From Symbiodinium sp. CCMP2592 (taxonomy: Eukaryota; Sar; Dinophyceae; Suessiales; Symbiodiniaceae): 64,000 nucleotides of DNA. The notes under the pieces were generated by a model. It did not search any database and had not been told where the DNA came from. It worked only from the letters and a program-made list of their open reading frames with translations. Within the stretch, counting starts at the first letter, position 1. Each line of letters starts with the position of its first letter. The stretch is from assembly GCA_905221615.1 (NCBI GenBank), contig CAJNDT010000602.1, positions 322,986-386,985 on the forward strand. The letters are read 5' to 3'. A program made the position numbers and the translations under genes. Positions 30,963-44,200 of the stretch are shown one piece after another.

Positions 30963-31905
30963 CTCCAAGCTTGGTACCCGTCGCCATAAAGTGAACCCGA
31001 ACGCTAAACACTAACCGGAATCCCTCCTTTCATTCCTTTCCCTCTACGCCTCTAACTCTCACTCTCCCTCTCCCATTCTCTTAGCAGATAAAAAACCAAC
31101 TTGTAGACAACCACAAGAAGCTGGCATCGAATGTGGCAACTGCTGGACCGAACTATGTGAGCCCGGCAGAGGCCTTAAGTAGCCTCTGACCTTCTAAGAG
31201 TACCGGGCACTATAGTCGATGAAGAGAACACGCACAAGCACATACGCACACCCGCGCACACACAGACAAACACACACACACACACACAGACAGACATACA
31301 CGCGATGCGAGCCCAAGCAGCGCGCGTCGCCGAGAAAATCAGAGAAAATCGCAATGGCGCTTCCTTCTGTGACGGTCTCAGTCAAGCTTTATCCGGTGTT
31401 ACTAGTATGTGCTGGCCATGGGGCTCTGAGGGTTTAGGTGCACAGCTCTGGAATTTACTTGCGGGGGGTGTGTAGGGTTCTGGGATGTAGGGCCTTGTAA
31501 TTGCCTCTTCTGAGAATGGACGGGGTTGCATTTCACGGTGGCTTCATGCGTCGCAGATTTCATTGAGCTAAATATACACATCTGCTGCTTGCTAACATGC
31601 TCTGAGATGTTGAAGATGAGGTGATCCAAACGTATGAAGCCTCATGAGCTATCGTTTTTGCTTTGTTGCCAGACCACAACAGTCGCTACACCATGCAGCA
31701 ATGAATCGTGTAAGAAACAAAAAGCAGCTGGACTGTTCATGCGTCCTGTGATGGCAGTGAGCACGCCCAGGAGTAAGGCGATCAACCAGGGAAGCAAACT
31801 GCGGACGATGTCGGAGGCCTAAGCAATGCTAGCACAAACAGATGTTGATCAGGTTTGGGTCTGGCGGAGATGTGGGAAATCCAGAAAACGGTGTATCCTA
31901 ACTGA
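30963..31905. other. Non-coding, with CA microsatellite
   Basis: (CA)n lies at about 31255-31300. A minus-strand helical frame (31782-32009, containing FDKIIMRFWAQLGYTVFWISH) may be part of an unrecognised gene that the tandem duplication cut at 31906-31909. Confidence 0.4.
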
Positions 31906-32589
31906 GCCCAAAATCGCATGATGATTTTGTCAAAAACTTGTGTACAAAAACCCATAAGGAAGCGAACGACCGGGCGCAAAGTGCTGCTCGTGTAGGCGGG
32001 GACCAGCAACTAAATGCTGTTTGGAGGACGAAGGCACAAGCTATCTATCTATACATATATATATATATAAGACTGCTGCCAATGCCTCTGCTCTGACACC
32101 GCACAAGACCAGGCACAAGCGAGACTAGACTCAGGCCAGGGACCACAAGCGGCTTCGTCCAGAACATCATACGGCTTTGCAGGTGGAAGCTATCGTCAAA
32201 GCCTGAGCTGCAACTGTATTGAAAGGCTGCAGCAGGTCAGGCAGGAGTGGCCAAAGAGATCTTTTACCATCGTGTTATGCACAAGTCCTGGCCGTGTGAT
32301 GCCGCTACATGCTTGCGCTAAACAGTTCCAGAGCACCTGCTAGACCCCAAGCATGCTGTGCATGCTGTATCGCTGTATCCGTTTTAAGTGTTCGGCAGCT
32401 GAGTCTTTCTACAAGGGTGCTCGAGGCTTTTTGAGTCTGGAATCTTAGGAGCGCCATAGACATCTCCAAGTACGTGCAGCTTCTGCTTGAAGATCGAGCC
32501 AAACGGTTCGCATCCCACAGCTGGGTGCCCACTTAGAATAACAGAGTATATTACAATGTGATACACTATAATCTACGGTAATTGCACTA

Positions 32590-32695
32590 TATGGGAGTTT
32601 CCGAAAACAGGGGACCCCACTTATAGTAACCCTAAATAGTAAGATAAGGAGCCCCAAAATAAGCTACCCCTCAATTTCGGAAACTCCCATATTGG
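32590..32695. mobile_element. Foldback element, family A (unit 1)
   Basis: TATGGGAGTTTCCGAAAACA pairs with AATTTCGGAAACTCCCATA. It is carried by every tandem unit. Confidence 0.9.
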
Positions 32696-33231
32696 ACTAC
32701 TAGAGTCGGAGGGCTTCGATGGTAGTCCGTCCGAGGCGACTCGAGCTGGAAGGAAAGCTCTTGTGCCATTCACGCACGTGGCAAGCACCGGCCATCGCAA
32801 GCGGCTTAGGGTTTAGGTTTATAGGTTTAGGGTTTATAGGGTTTATAGGGTTTATAAGGTTTAGGGTTTATAGGGTTTAGGGTTTAAGGGCCATCTACAG
32901 CATCGAGAACTGCAAAGGTCATTCTGAGCTGATGATACCGGGGGGCCCGAATAAATAGAATAGGGTTCGGGAGTGTAGTTATCTTCATTTCGAAACCCCA
33001 ATGAACGGTCTTGGAAAGTATAAATGTCTCTACGTTGACTCTACATTACATGCTGGTGGGGTCCTGCGGCACGACGGGACGCCGGAGCCAAAGTAGCGAC
33101 GAACAGTATGATCCAATGGGCGAACAGCCCGGCAGCACAGCGAGTCGAGGCCCTCATCCGTGACGCTTTCAACATCATTGGGAGCCCAGGGATCTCGCTA
33201 CGCACCTCAGCAGCCCTCACTCCGATCACTG

Positions 33232-33325
33232 TACCCCAAGGCTCCAAAGTAGTTCCTTTTTGGGGTTCATATATAGAATCTTATAAGGTAATCCCAAAAA
33301 GGAACTACTATGGAGCCTCTGGGTA
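33232..33325. mobile_element. Foldback element, family B (unit 1)
   Basis: ACCCCAAGGCTCCAAAGTAG pairs with CTACTATGGAGCCTCTGGGT. It lies about 240 bp downstream of the NRT2 stop. Confidence 0.9.
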
Positions 33326-33566
33326 GCCACCACCATCGTCCACTTGTGTTTTTCTGAGATGTCTGTTGCTGGCAGCACCAAGTCATTTGCTTGGCAAATG
33401 GCAGGAAAAGCACACAGCTGTTGCCAAGTACTAAGTAGCGGTAAGTAGCGGGCCTGTCTGAACTCGTCGGTGCGTTGCACTCCATGCTAAGACACCGACC
33501 GGCCACACAAAACTGGCTCGAGCAATCGAAAAAGCATGAGGACTTTCTCAGCCTCGAGGCTAAAGT

Positions 33567-35596
33567 TTACATGCAGTTCTCACTGGTGGCCACAGACTCC
33601 GTGTGAGACTGGTTCTCGCTGCTTTGGGTCTTGCCCTTCTCGGAGCTCTGTGCCGGTCCGTGGAACATCCCACCCATCTCGGACCAGTAGTAGCAAGGGC
33701 TCAACAGAGCCCAAAACATTACATAGCCCGCGTGGACCTGGAAAGGCAGCAGAGCATCCTCGATCGGCCTGTAGAAGCAGAAGCCTGCAATCACGGCCCC
33801 GAGATTTCCACCGGCACCCACAAGCGCGGACACAACTGCGAGCTGCTTCCTGACTGCGCATACCACCACAAGGCACAACAAACCACAGATTAGTTGTTGC
33901 CATGACCGCATTACTTCACACCTCGATGTGCTGACCTGTCCCACATTAATTAATGCAACAGCAGGTGGCAACTGCGAATCACCTACAACCTTCCTTGTAC
34001 TGATCCAAGCTTCCGGTTCATGAAGGGCACGATGCCGTAGGAGGTGCCCTCAGCCATCTGCACAAAGAGCGAGAAGCAAACTAAGACTGCCAATGCCACG
34101 TACCAAGGCTGGGAATTGTCCACGTTCCCGAAGCTGAATAGGAAGATAGCTTCGAAAAAGAGTGCCAGGAACTGGGCCCAAATTCGGCCGCGGAAGCCGA
34201 AGTACTTGAAGCAAACATCGCTGCTGATGCCTCCAAGTGATCGAGCGAACAGATTCATAAGACCGAAAGCACCCGCCAGGGCACTGGCATCACCTGCATC
34301 CATCTGGAAGTATGTCCGAAAATGCGTAGCCAACTGATTGTTCATTGCGAGCTCTGTGCCGAAACACGCGGAATATTGGAATATCATGACCACGACGCGA
34401 ACGTCACGCAGCACCTCGACATAGTCCCACATCGAAGGTTTTTGTGTCTTGCCGGTCACGGCCGGATCGTAGTTGCGTGCCGTAGGCATATCCCAGCACA
34501 TGAGCTTCATGCAAATGGCAACGACCACGAACATGACCGCTGGCACCACCATGCAAACACGCCAAGCGACATTCGGCTCCAACCCGGAGGCCACCATAGG
34601 ATTGAAAAGTACAGACATCATAAAAATCTGGGTCACGCCGCCTCCCAAGTTGCCCCAACCGGCCGCAGTGGCGTTGGCCGTGCCGACAACATTGGGCGAA
34701 AACATCAGCGAGCACCAAAACTGGTTGGTCACGAACGTGGCGCCTGCGCAACCTATGAAAAAGCGGATCAGCGTATAGTTCCATGGAGCTGTAATGGCGG
34801 CCGCCATTGCCACCCAGAAGGCCCCAAAGGACAGTAAGCCACACTGAACGTTCACCGGACCGAAGCGCTCGAGGAGCGTCCCCAAAGCAACCCTCACGAA
34901 GATGGTCGAGGCAACAGAGGCCACGCCGGCATTCCTAGTTCATGGTTGGGATAGGATTAAAACATTTATTTGTTTACCTTATGGGGTTTAAGTACCCATA
35001 AAAAAGGTAAAATGCAAAACAACTATGACAAAGATTCGCAATCACGGAATTACATTCCGTGCCTGGGGTGCACACGCACTTTGTCAGCACCTGCGGTCTG
35101 TACTTCTCCTTCTGCTCAGCCGTTGACTCGGCGCCACTCGCCACATCTGGGGGGACGTCCTCGCACTCGATTTCCTTGCCGTCCTCCTTGAGGACCCCAT
35201 ACTGGCAATAGCTCAGCCCACTCTTCAAGTTCTTGAACTTCAGGTAGGCTGGTCGTGTCGGGAAGTCCGTAGGGGGGAAGAGCTGGTTCTCACACGTCCC
35301 CATGCTGGTCGCAACTTCGAGGCCCAAGGGCGCCAAGGCAAACCAGCCTTGGCAGCTTACACTTTTTGTTTTGATAACAGTGTACGTTAAAGGTTGAAAC
35401 GAGCTAAGCCCAAAAGTGCGAAGATTACATAGTAATAATAAAATTGTGCGAAGCAGCCCAAGAAGGCAAGGAAGAAAGATATGACGCTGGCCCAGAAGGC
35501 CCGCATGTGTGGATTCTGCTGTACGGTGCCGCAAACCCTCAATAGCGGCAGCTCCGTAGCCTTCTTGCTGGAATCCACTGCGAGCTTGTACTCCAT
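33567..35596 (-). CDS. NRT2: High-affinity nitrate transporter NRT2, copy 1
   Basis: Four exons: 35596-35458 (ATG at 35594-35596), 35347-35058, 34934 to about 34014, and about 33849-33567 (TAA), roughly 540 aa. They give the NNP-family MFS landmarks FLAFLG|WFALAPL, NAGVASVASTIFVRVALG, the first nitrate signature AAGWGNLGGGVTQ, the second VGAGGNLGAVIAG, and PFMNRK|QLAVVSALV. The protein should import nitrate/nitrite with protons at the plasma membrane. A hydrophilic Cys-rich loop of about 80 residues between TM1 and TM2 (exon 2) is longer than in plant NRT2s. Introns: 35457-35348 (GC-AG), 35057-34935 (GA-AG, introner-like) and ~34013-33850. They are flanked by GGCTG, GGAATG and GGAAGC direct repeats respectively. 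Exon 3 protein is identical in all four copies. Confidence 0.93.
34935..35057 (-). other. NRT2 intron 2, introner-like
   Basis: It is homologous at both ends to a CLC intron (29220-29397). GGAATG is repeated at donor and acceptor. The donor lies in a perfect hairpin (CACGGAAT-TAC-ATTCCGTG), and an inner inverted repeat ACCTTATGGGGTT...ACCCATAAAAAAGGT is present. The same intron is in copies 2-4. Confidence 0.8.
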
Positions 35597-35785
35597 GGCT
35601 CTACAAAGCGGGATGACAATAGTCTCTTCTCTGAGGCTAAAGCTCGAGCACCAATAACTTGCGCCAACAAATGCGAGGGTCTACAGCTTCGGCCTAGGCC
35701 CAGGCGTTTCGGGCTGTTTAGCTGTTCGGCGCCATTTTTGCTGTTCTTCTGCAAACTCTGCTCACGATGCAACACAAACCTACTT

Positions 35786-36498
35786 TTCCTAAACCCTAAA
35801 CTCCTAAACGGGTGAACCTCCTGTACGAAGTCCGTGGCTTGCGGCTGGCTCTCGCTGCCTTCCCTGAGATCGAGGGCTTAGGGTTTATAGGGCTTAGGCT
35901 CAGTTTCTTTTTTCTATGTGCTCTTTTCCGTCTGCACTTGCGTCCGAAACCCCGATTCAAGGGAGCCCTAAGGGTTCAGGTCCTAGGGTTTAGGGTTTAG
36001 AGTGTAGGGCTTGGGGCTTAGGGTTTAGGGCTTAAGGTCTGGGACATTCCCGGTGTTGTTGCCATGAGTAAGCCAACCACGACCCTTACTATTCTTGCGC
36101 TGCATGTTCACTGTTCCTGAAACTGGTCCAGAACTGACGAAAATCCGATCTTCCTCAACCCTACACCCCAAAGATTTCCGATATTTCGGGGTTTAGAGTC
36201 TTGACATGTCTTGACTAAGGGGCTTCGGCTCTTGATTTATTTTTGGTGGAGCCACTAACGACGCCTAAACCCGAAACCTCAAACTGCACACAGCTTCGGG
36301 GTCTCCGTCAACGTACCGAGTTCCAGAAGTGCCTTTAAACGTTTCGGCCCTTCCGTTGCAACTTGCTGGTGTGGAACATAGGAAATTTGGGGAACCTGAA
36401 CCCTAAACCCTAAGTTGAGTAAACCCTAAGTTGAGCTGAGGCCCTGGCAACAGCAGAAGCCAAACCTGGCAAAAAACTGGTGGAAGCTTGCGAACTAA
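35786..36498. other. Intergenic, telomere-like repeats upstream of NRT2
   Basis: TTTAGGG/CCCTAAA-type units at about 35786-35812, 35878-36035 and 36398-36435 are mixed with unique DNA; it recurs in units 2-4. No recognisable promoter elements. Confidence 0.5.
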
Positions 36499-36595
36499 TG
36501 TAGGGGCCTCAAGAACTAGAATTGGGTTTGGGGGCCTATTCTGCTGTAATTGTGACAAGGAACCCCCAAGATAGTATGGGTACTTGTTTAGGCCC
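36499..36595. mobile_element. Foldback element, family D at unit junction, truncated
   Basis: TGTAGGGGCCTCAAGAACTA to TTTAGGCCCC, cut at its last bases where unit 2 begins. The complete version is at 58775-58871. Confidence 0.85.
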
Positions 36596-39500
36596 CAAAA
36601 TCGCATGATGATTTTGTCAAAACCTTGTGTAAAGAACCCCCATAAGGAAGCGGACGAACGGGCGCAAAGTGCTGCTCGTGTAGGCGGGGACCAGCAACTA
36701 ACTTAAATGCTGTTTGGAGGACGACGGCACAAGCTATATAAGACTGCTGCCAATGCCTCTGCTCTGCAAGCGAGACTAGACTCAGGCCAGGGACCACAAG
36801 CGGCTTCGTCCAGAACATCATACGGCTTTGGAGGTGGAAGCTATCGTCAAAGCCTGAGCTGCAACTGTATTGAAAGGGCTACAGCAGGTCAGGCAGGAGT
36901 GGCCAAAGAGATCTTTTACCATCGTGTTATGCACAAGTCCTGGCCGTGTGATGCCGCTACATGCTTGCGCTAAACAGTTCCAGAGCACCTGCTAGACCCC
37001 AAGCATGCTGTGCATGCTGTATCGCTGTATCCGTTTTAAGTGTTCGGCAGCTGAGTCTTTCTACCAGGGTGCTCGAGGCTTTTTGAGTCTGGAATCTTAG
37101 GAGCGCCATAGACATCTTCAAGTACGTGCAGCTTCTGCTTGCAGATCGAGCCAAACGGTTCGCATCCCGCAGCTGGGTGCCCACTTAGAATAACAGAGTA
37201 TATTACAATGTGACACACTATAATCTACGGTAATTGCACTATATGGGAGTTTCCGAAAACAGGGGACCCTACTTATAGTAACCCTAAATAGTAAGATAAG
37301 GAGCCCCAAAATAAGCTACCCTCAATTTCGGAAACTCCCATATTGGACTACTAGAGTCGGAGGGCTTCGATGGTAGTCCGTCCGAGGCGACTCGAGCTGG
37401 AAGGAAAGCTCTTGTGCCATTCACGCACGTGGCAAACACCGGCCATCGCAAGCGGCTTAGGGTTTAGGTTTATAGGTTTAGGGTTTATAGGGTTTCTAAG
37501 GTTTAGGGTTTATAGGGTTTATAGGGTTTAGGGTTTAAGGGCCATCTACAGCATCGAGAACTGCAAAGGTCATTCTGAGCTGATGATACCGGGGGGCCCG
37601 AATAAATAGAATAGGGTTCGGGAGTGTAGTTATCTTCATTTCGAAACCCCAATGAACGGTCTTGGAAAGTATAAATGTCTCTACGTTGACTCTACATTAC
37701 ATGCTGGTGGGGTCCTGCGGCACGACGGGACGCCGGAGCCAAAGTAGCGACGAACAGTATTATCCAATGGGCGAACAGCCCGGCAGCACAGCGAGTCGAG
37801 GCCCTCATCCGTGACGCTTTCAACATCATTGGGAGCCCAGGGATCTCGCTACGCACCTCAGCAGCCCTCACTCCGATCACTGTACCCCAAGGCTCCAAAG
37901 TAGTTCCTTTTTGGGGTTCATATATAGAATCCTATAAGGTAATCCCAAAAAGGAACTACTATGGAGCCTCTGGGTAGCCACCACCATCGTCCACTTGTGT
38001 TTTTCTGAGATGTCTGTTGCTGGCAGCACCAAGTCATTTGCTTGGCAAATGGCAGGAAAAGCACACAGCTGTTGCCAAGTACTAAGTAGCGGTAAGTAGC
38101 GGGCCTGTCTGAACTCGTCGGTGCGTTGCACTCCATGCTAAGACACCGACCGGCCACACAAAACTGGCTCGAGCAATCGAAAAAGCATGAGGACTTTCTC
38201 AGCCTCGAGGCTAAAGTTTACATGCAGTTCTCACTGGTGGCCACAGACTCCGTGTGAGACTGGTTCTCGCTGCTTTGGGTCTTGCCCTTCTCGGAGCTCT
38301 GTGCCGGTCCGTGGAACATCCCACCCATCTCGGACCAGTAGTAGCAAGGGCTCAACAGAGCCCAAAACATTACATAGCCCGCGTGGACCTGGAAAGGCAG
38401 CAGAGCATCCTCGATCGGCCTGTAGAAGCAGAAGCCTGCAATCACGGCCCCGAGATTTCCACCGGCACCCACAAGCGCGGACACAACTGCGAGCTGCTTC
38501 CTGACTGCGCATACCACCACAAGGCACAACAAACCGCAGATTAGTTGTTGCCATGACCGCATTACTTCACACCTCGATGTGCTGACCTGTCCCACATTAA
38601 TTAATGCAACAGCAGGTGGCAACTGCGAATCACCTACAACCTTCCTTGTACTGATCCAAGCTTCCGGTTCATGAAGGGCACGATGCCGTAGGAGGTGCCC
38701 TCAGCCATCTGCACAAAGAGCGAGAAGCAAACTAAGACTGCCAATGCCACGTACCAAGGCTGGGAATTGTCCACGTTCCCGAAGCTGAATAGGAAGATAG
38801 CTTCGAAAAAGAGTGCCAGGAACTGGGCCCAAATTCGGCCGCGGAAGCCGAAGTACTTGAAGCAAACATCGCTGCTGATGCCTCCAAGTGATCGAGCGAA
38901 CAGATTCATAAGACCGAAAGCACCCGCCAGGGCACTGGCATCACCTGCATCCATCTGGAAGTATGTCCGAAAATGCGTAGCCAACTGATTGTTCATTGCG
39001 AGCTCTGTGCCGAAACACGCGGAATATTGGAATATCATGACCACGACGCGAACGTCACGCAGCACCTCGACATAGTCCCACATCGAAGGTTTTTGTGTCT
39101 TGCCGGTCACGGCCGGATCGTAGTTGCGTGCCGTAGGCATATCCCAGCACATGAGCTTCATGCAAATGGCAACGACCACGAACATGACCGCTGGCACCAC
39201 CATGCAAACACGCCAAGCGACATTCGGCTCCAACCCGGAGGCCACCATAGGATTGAAAAGTACAGACATCATAAAAATCTGGGTCACGCCGCCTCCCAAG
39301 TTGCCCCAACCGGCCGCAGTGGCGTTGGCCGTGCCGACAACATTGGGCGAAAACATCAGCGAGCACCAGAACTGGTTGGTCACGAACGTGGCGCCTGCGC
39401 AACCTATGAAAAAGCGGATCAGCGTATAGTTCCATGGAGCTGTAATGGCGGCCGCCATTGCCACCCAGAAGGCCCCAAAGGACAGTAAGCCACACTGAAC

Positions 39501-41245
39501 GTTCACCGGACCGAAGCGCTCGAGGAGCGTCCCCAAAGCAACCCTCACGAAGATGGTCGAGGCAACAGAGGCCACGCCGGCATTCCTAGTTCATGGTTGG
39601 GATAGGATTAAAACATTTTTTTTTTACCTTATGGGGTTTAAGTACCCATAAAAAAGGTAAAATGCAAAACAACTATGACAAAGATTCGCAATCACGGAAT
39701 TACATTCCGTGCCTGGGGTGCACACGCACTTTGTCAGCACCTGCGGTCTGTACTTCTCCTTCTGCTCAGCCGTTGACTCGGCGCCACTCGCCACATCTGG
39801 GGGGACGTCCTCGCACTCGATTTCCTTGCCGTCCTCCTTGAGGACCCCATACTGGCAATAGCTCAGCCCACTCTTCAAGTTCTTGAACTTCAGGTAGGCT
39901 GGTCGTGTCGGGAAGTCCGTAGGGGGGAAGAGCTGGTTCTCACACGTCCCCATGCTGGTCGCAACTTCGAGGCCCAAGGGCGCCAAGGCAAACCAGCCTT
40001 GGCAGCTTACACTTTTTGTTTTGATAACAGTGTACGTTAAAGGTTGAAACGAGCTAAGCCCAAAAGTGCGAAGATTACATAGTAATAATAAAATTGTGCG
40101 AAGCAGCCCAAGAAGGCAAGGAAGAAAGATATGACGCTGGCCCAGAAGGCCCGCATGTGTGGATTCTGCTGTACGGTGCCGCAAACCCTCAATAGCGGCA
40201 GCTCCGTAGCCTTCTTGCTGGAATCCACTGCGAGCTTGTACTCCATGGCTCTACAAAGCGGGATGACAATAGTCTCTTCTCTGAGGCTAAAGCTCGAGCA
40301 CCAATAACTTGCGCCAACAAATGCGAGGGTCTACAGCTTCGGCCTAGGCCCAGGCGTTTCGGGCTGTTTAGCTGTTCGGCGCCATTTTTGCTGTTCTTCT
40401 GCAAACTCTGCTCACGATGCAACACAAACCTACTTTTCCTAAACCCTAAACTCCTAAACGGGTGAACCTCCTGTACGAAGTCCGTGGCTTGCGGCTGGCT
40501 CTCGCTGCCTTCCCTGAGATCGAGGGCTTAGGGTTTATAGGGCTTAGGCTCAGTTTCTTTTTTCTATGTGCTCTTTTCCGTCTGCACTTGCGTCCGAAAC
40601 CCCGATTCAAGGGAGCCCTAAGGGTTCAGGTCCTAGGGTTTAGGGTTTAGAGTGTAGGGCTTGGGGCTTAGGGTTTAGGGCTTAAGGTCTGGGACATTCC
40701 CGGTGTTGTTGCCATGAGTAAGCCAACCACGACCCTTACTATTCTTGCGCTGCATGTTCACTGTTCCTGAAACTGGTCCAGAACTGACGAAAATCCGATC
40801 TTCCTCAACCCTACACCCCAAAGATTTCCGATATTTCGGGGTTTAGAGTCTTGACATGTCTTGACTAAGGGGCTTCGGGTCTTGATTTATTTTTGGTGGA
40901 GCCACTAACGACGCCTAAACCCGAAACCTCAAACTGCACACAGCTTCGGGGTCTCCGTCAACGTACCGAGTTCCAGAAGTGCCTTTAAACGTTTCGGCCC
41001 TTCCGTTGCAACTTGCTGGTGTGGAACATAGGAAATTTGGGGAACCTGAACCCTAAACCCTAAGTTGAGTAAACCCTAAGTTGAGCTGAGGCCCTGGCAA
41101 CAGCAGAAGCCAAACCTGGCAAAAAACTGGTGGAAGCTTGCGAACTAATGTAGGGGCCTCAAGAACTAGAATTGGGTTTGGGGGCCTATTCTGCTGTAAT
41201 TGTGACAAGGAACCCCCAAGATAGTATGGGTACTTGTTTAGGCCC
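36596..41245. repeat. NRT2 tandem repeat, unit 2 (4.65 kb)
   Basis: Near-identical to unit 3 over its whole length. It contains family A (37240-37346), family B (37882-37976), NRT2 copy 2 and family D (41149-41245). Confidence 0.95.
38218..40246 (-). CDS. NRT2: Nitrate transporter NRT2, copy 2
   Basis: Exons at 40246-40108, 39997-39708, 39585 to about 38665, and about 38500-38218. Coding sequence is essentially that of copy 1; intron 2 is one base shorter and has an uninterrupted T run. Start, stop, nitrate signatures and splice sites are intact, so it should be functional. Confidence 0.93.
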
Positions 41246-44200
41246 CAAAATCGCATGATGATTTTGTCAAAACCTTGTGTAAAGAACCCCCATAAGGAAG
41301 CGGACGAACGGGCGCAAAGTGCTGCTCGTGTAGGCGGGGACCAGCAACTAACTTAAATGCTGTTTGGAGGACGACGGCACAAGCTATATAAGACTGCTGC
41401 CAATGCCTCTGCTCTGCAAGCGAGACTAGACTCAGGCCAGGGACCACAAGCGGCTTCGTCCAGAACATCATACGGCTTTGGAGGTGGAAGCTATCGTCAA
41501 AGCCTGAGCTGCAACTGTATTGAAAGGGCTACAGCAGGTCAGGCAGGAGTGGCCAAAGAGATCTTTTACCATCGTGTTATGCACAAGTCCTGGCCGTGTG
41601 ATGCCGCTACATGCTTGCGCTAAACAGTTCCAGAGCACCTGCTAGACCCCAAGCATGCTGTGCATGCTGTATCGCTGTATCCGTTTTAAGTGTTCGGCAG
41701 CTGAGTCTTTCTACCAGGGTGCTCGAGGCTTTTTGAGTCTGGAATCTTAGGAGCGCCATAGACATCTTCAAGTACGTGCAGCTTCTGCTTGCAGATCGAG
41801 CCAAACGGTTCGCATCCCGCAGCTGGGTGCCCACTTAGAATAACAGAGTATATTACAATGTGACACACTATAATCTACGGTAATTGCACTATATGGGAGT
41901 TTCCGAAAACAGGGGACCCTACTTATAGTAACCCTAAATAGTAAGATAAGGAGCCCCAAAATAAGCTACCCTCAATTTCGGAAACTCCCATATTGGACTA
42001 CTAGAGTCGGAGGGCTTCGATGGTAGTCCGTCCGAGGCGACTCGAGCTGGAAGGAAAGCTCTTGTGCCATTCACGCACGTGGCAAACACCGGCCATCGCA
42101 AGCGGCTTAGGGTTTAGGTTTATAGGTTTAGGGTTTATAGGGTTTCTAAGGTTTATAAGGTTTAGGGTTTATAGGGTTTAGGGTTTAAGGGCCATCTACA
42201 GCATCGAGAACTGCAAAGGTCATTCTGAGCTGATGATACCGGGGGGCCCGAATAAATAGAATAGGGTTCGGGAGTGTAGTTATCTTCATTTCGAAACCCA
42301 ATGAACGGTCTTGGAAAGTATAAATGTCTCTACGTTGACTCTACATTACATGCTGGTGGGGTCCTGCGGCACGACGGGACGCCGGAGCCAAAGTAGCGAC
42401 GAACAGTATTATCCAATGGGCGAACAGCCCGGCAGCACAGCGAGTCGAGGCCCTAATCCGTGACGCTTTCAACATCATTGGGAGCCCAGGGATCTCGCTA
42501 CGCACCTCAGCAGCCCTCACTCCGATCACTGTACCCCAAGGCTCCAAAGTAGTTCCTTTTTGGGGTTCATATATAGAATCCTATAAGGTAATCCCAAAAA
42601 GGAACTACTATGGAGCCTCTGGGTAGCCACCACCATCGTCCACTTGTGTTTTTCTGAGATGTCTGTTGCTGGCAGCACCAAGTCATTTGCTTGGCAAATG
42701 GCAGGAAAAGCACACAGCTGTTGCCAAGTACTAAATAGCGGTAAGTAGCGGGCCTGTCTGAACTCGTCGGTGCGTTGCACTCCATGCTAAGACACCGACC
42801 GGCCACACAAAACTGGCTCGAGCAATCGAAAAAGCATGAGGACTTTCTCAGCCTCGAGGCTAAAGTTTACATGCAGTTCTCACTGGTGGCCACAGACTCC
42901 GTGTGAGACTGGTTCTCGCTGCTTTGGGTCTTGCCCTTCTCGGAGCTCTGTGCCGGTCCGTGGAACATCCCACCCATCTCGGACCAGTAGTAGCAAGGGC
43001 TCAACAGAGCCCAAAACATTACATAGCCCGCGTGGACCTGGAAAGGCAGCAGAGCATCCTCGATCGGCCTGTAGAAGCAGAAGCCTGCAATCACGGCCCC
43101 GAGATTTCCACCGGCACCCACAAGCGCGGACACAACTGCGAGCTGCTTCCTGACTGCGCATACCACCACAAGGCACAACAAACCACAGATTAGTTGTTGC
43201 CATGACCGCATTACTTCACACCTCGATGTGCTGACCTGTCCCACATTAATTATGCAACAGCAGGTGGCAACTGCGAATCACCTACAACCTTCCTTGTACT
43301 GATCCAAGCTTCCGGTTCATGAAGGGCACGATGCCGTAGGAGGTGCCCTCAGCCATCTGCACAAAGAGCGAGAAGCAAACTAAGACTGCCAATGCCACGT
43401 ACCAAGGCTGGGAATTGTCCACGTTCCCGAAGCTGAATAGGAAGATAGCTTCGAAAAAGAGTGCCAGGAACTGGGCCCAAATTCGGCCGCGGAAGCCGAA
43501 GTACTTGAAGCAAACATCGCTGCTGATGCCTCCAAGTGATCGAGCGAACAGATTCATAAGACCGAAAGCACCCGCCAGGGCACTGGCATCACCTGCATCC
43601 ATCTGGAAGTATGTCCGAAAATGCGTAGCCAACTGATTGTTCATTGCGAGCTCTGTGCCGAAACACGCGGAATATTGGAATATCATGACCACGACGCGAA
43701 CGTCACGCAGCACCTCGACATAGTCCCACATCGAAGGTTTTTGTGTCTTGCCGGTCACGGCCGGATCGTAGTTGCGTGCCGTAGGCATATCCCAGCACAT
43801 GAGCTTCATGCAAATGGCAACGACCACGAACATGACCGCTGGCACCACCATGCAAACACGCCAAGCGACATTCGGCTCCAACCCGGAGGCCACCATAGGA
43901 TTGAAAAGTACAGACATCATAAAAATCTGGGTCACGCCGCCTCCCAAGTTGCCCCAACCGGCCGCAGTGGCGTTGGCCGTGCCGACAACATTGGGCGAAA
44001 ACATCAGCGAGCACCAGAACTGGTTGGTCACGAACGTGGCGCCTGCGCAACCTATGAAAAAGCGGATCAGCGTATAGTTCCATGGAGCTGTAATGGCGGC
44101 CGCCATTGCCACCCAGAAGGCCCCAAAGGACAGTAAGCCACACTGAACGTTCACCGGACCGAAGCGCTCGAGGAGCGTCCCCAAAGCAACCCTCACGAAG

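Larger units (their letters stand above)
31906..36595. repeat. NRT2 tandem repeat, unit 1
   Basis: The first and most diverged unit starts GCCCAAAATCGCATGATG. It is 4.69 kb, longer than the others partly because of a TATA microsatellite near 32050 and an extra CACCGCACAAGACCAGG segment. The unit holds family A (32590-32695), family B (33232-33325), NRT2 copy 1, telomere-like repeats and family D (36499-36595). Confidence 0.92.

Noticed and set aside
32305..32657. Small frames repeated in each NRT2 unit (for example MGTQLWDANRLAR...)
   Set aside because: They are conserved only because the units are recent duplicates, overlap one another in different frames and run into a foldback element.
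33983..34924. Treating the 313-codon NRT2 frame as a complete gene starting at 34924
   Set aside because: The start codon there would be GTG, and NAGVAS just upstream plus exons 1, 2 and 4 complete the NNP transporter.
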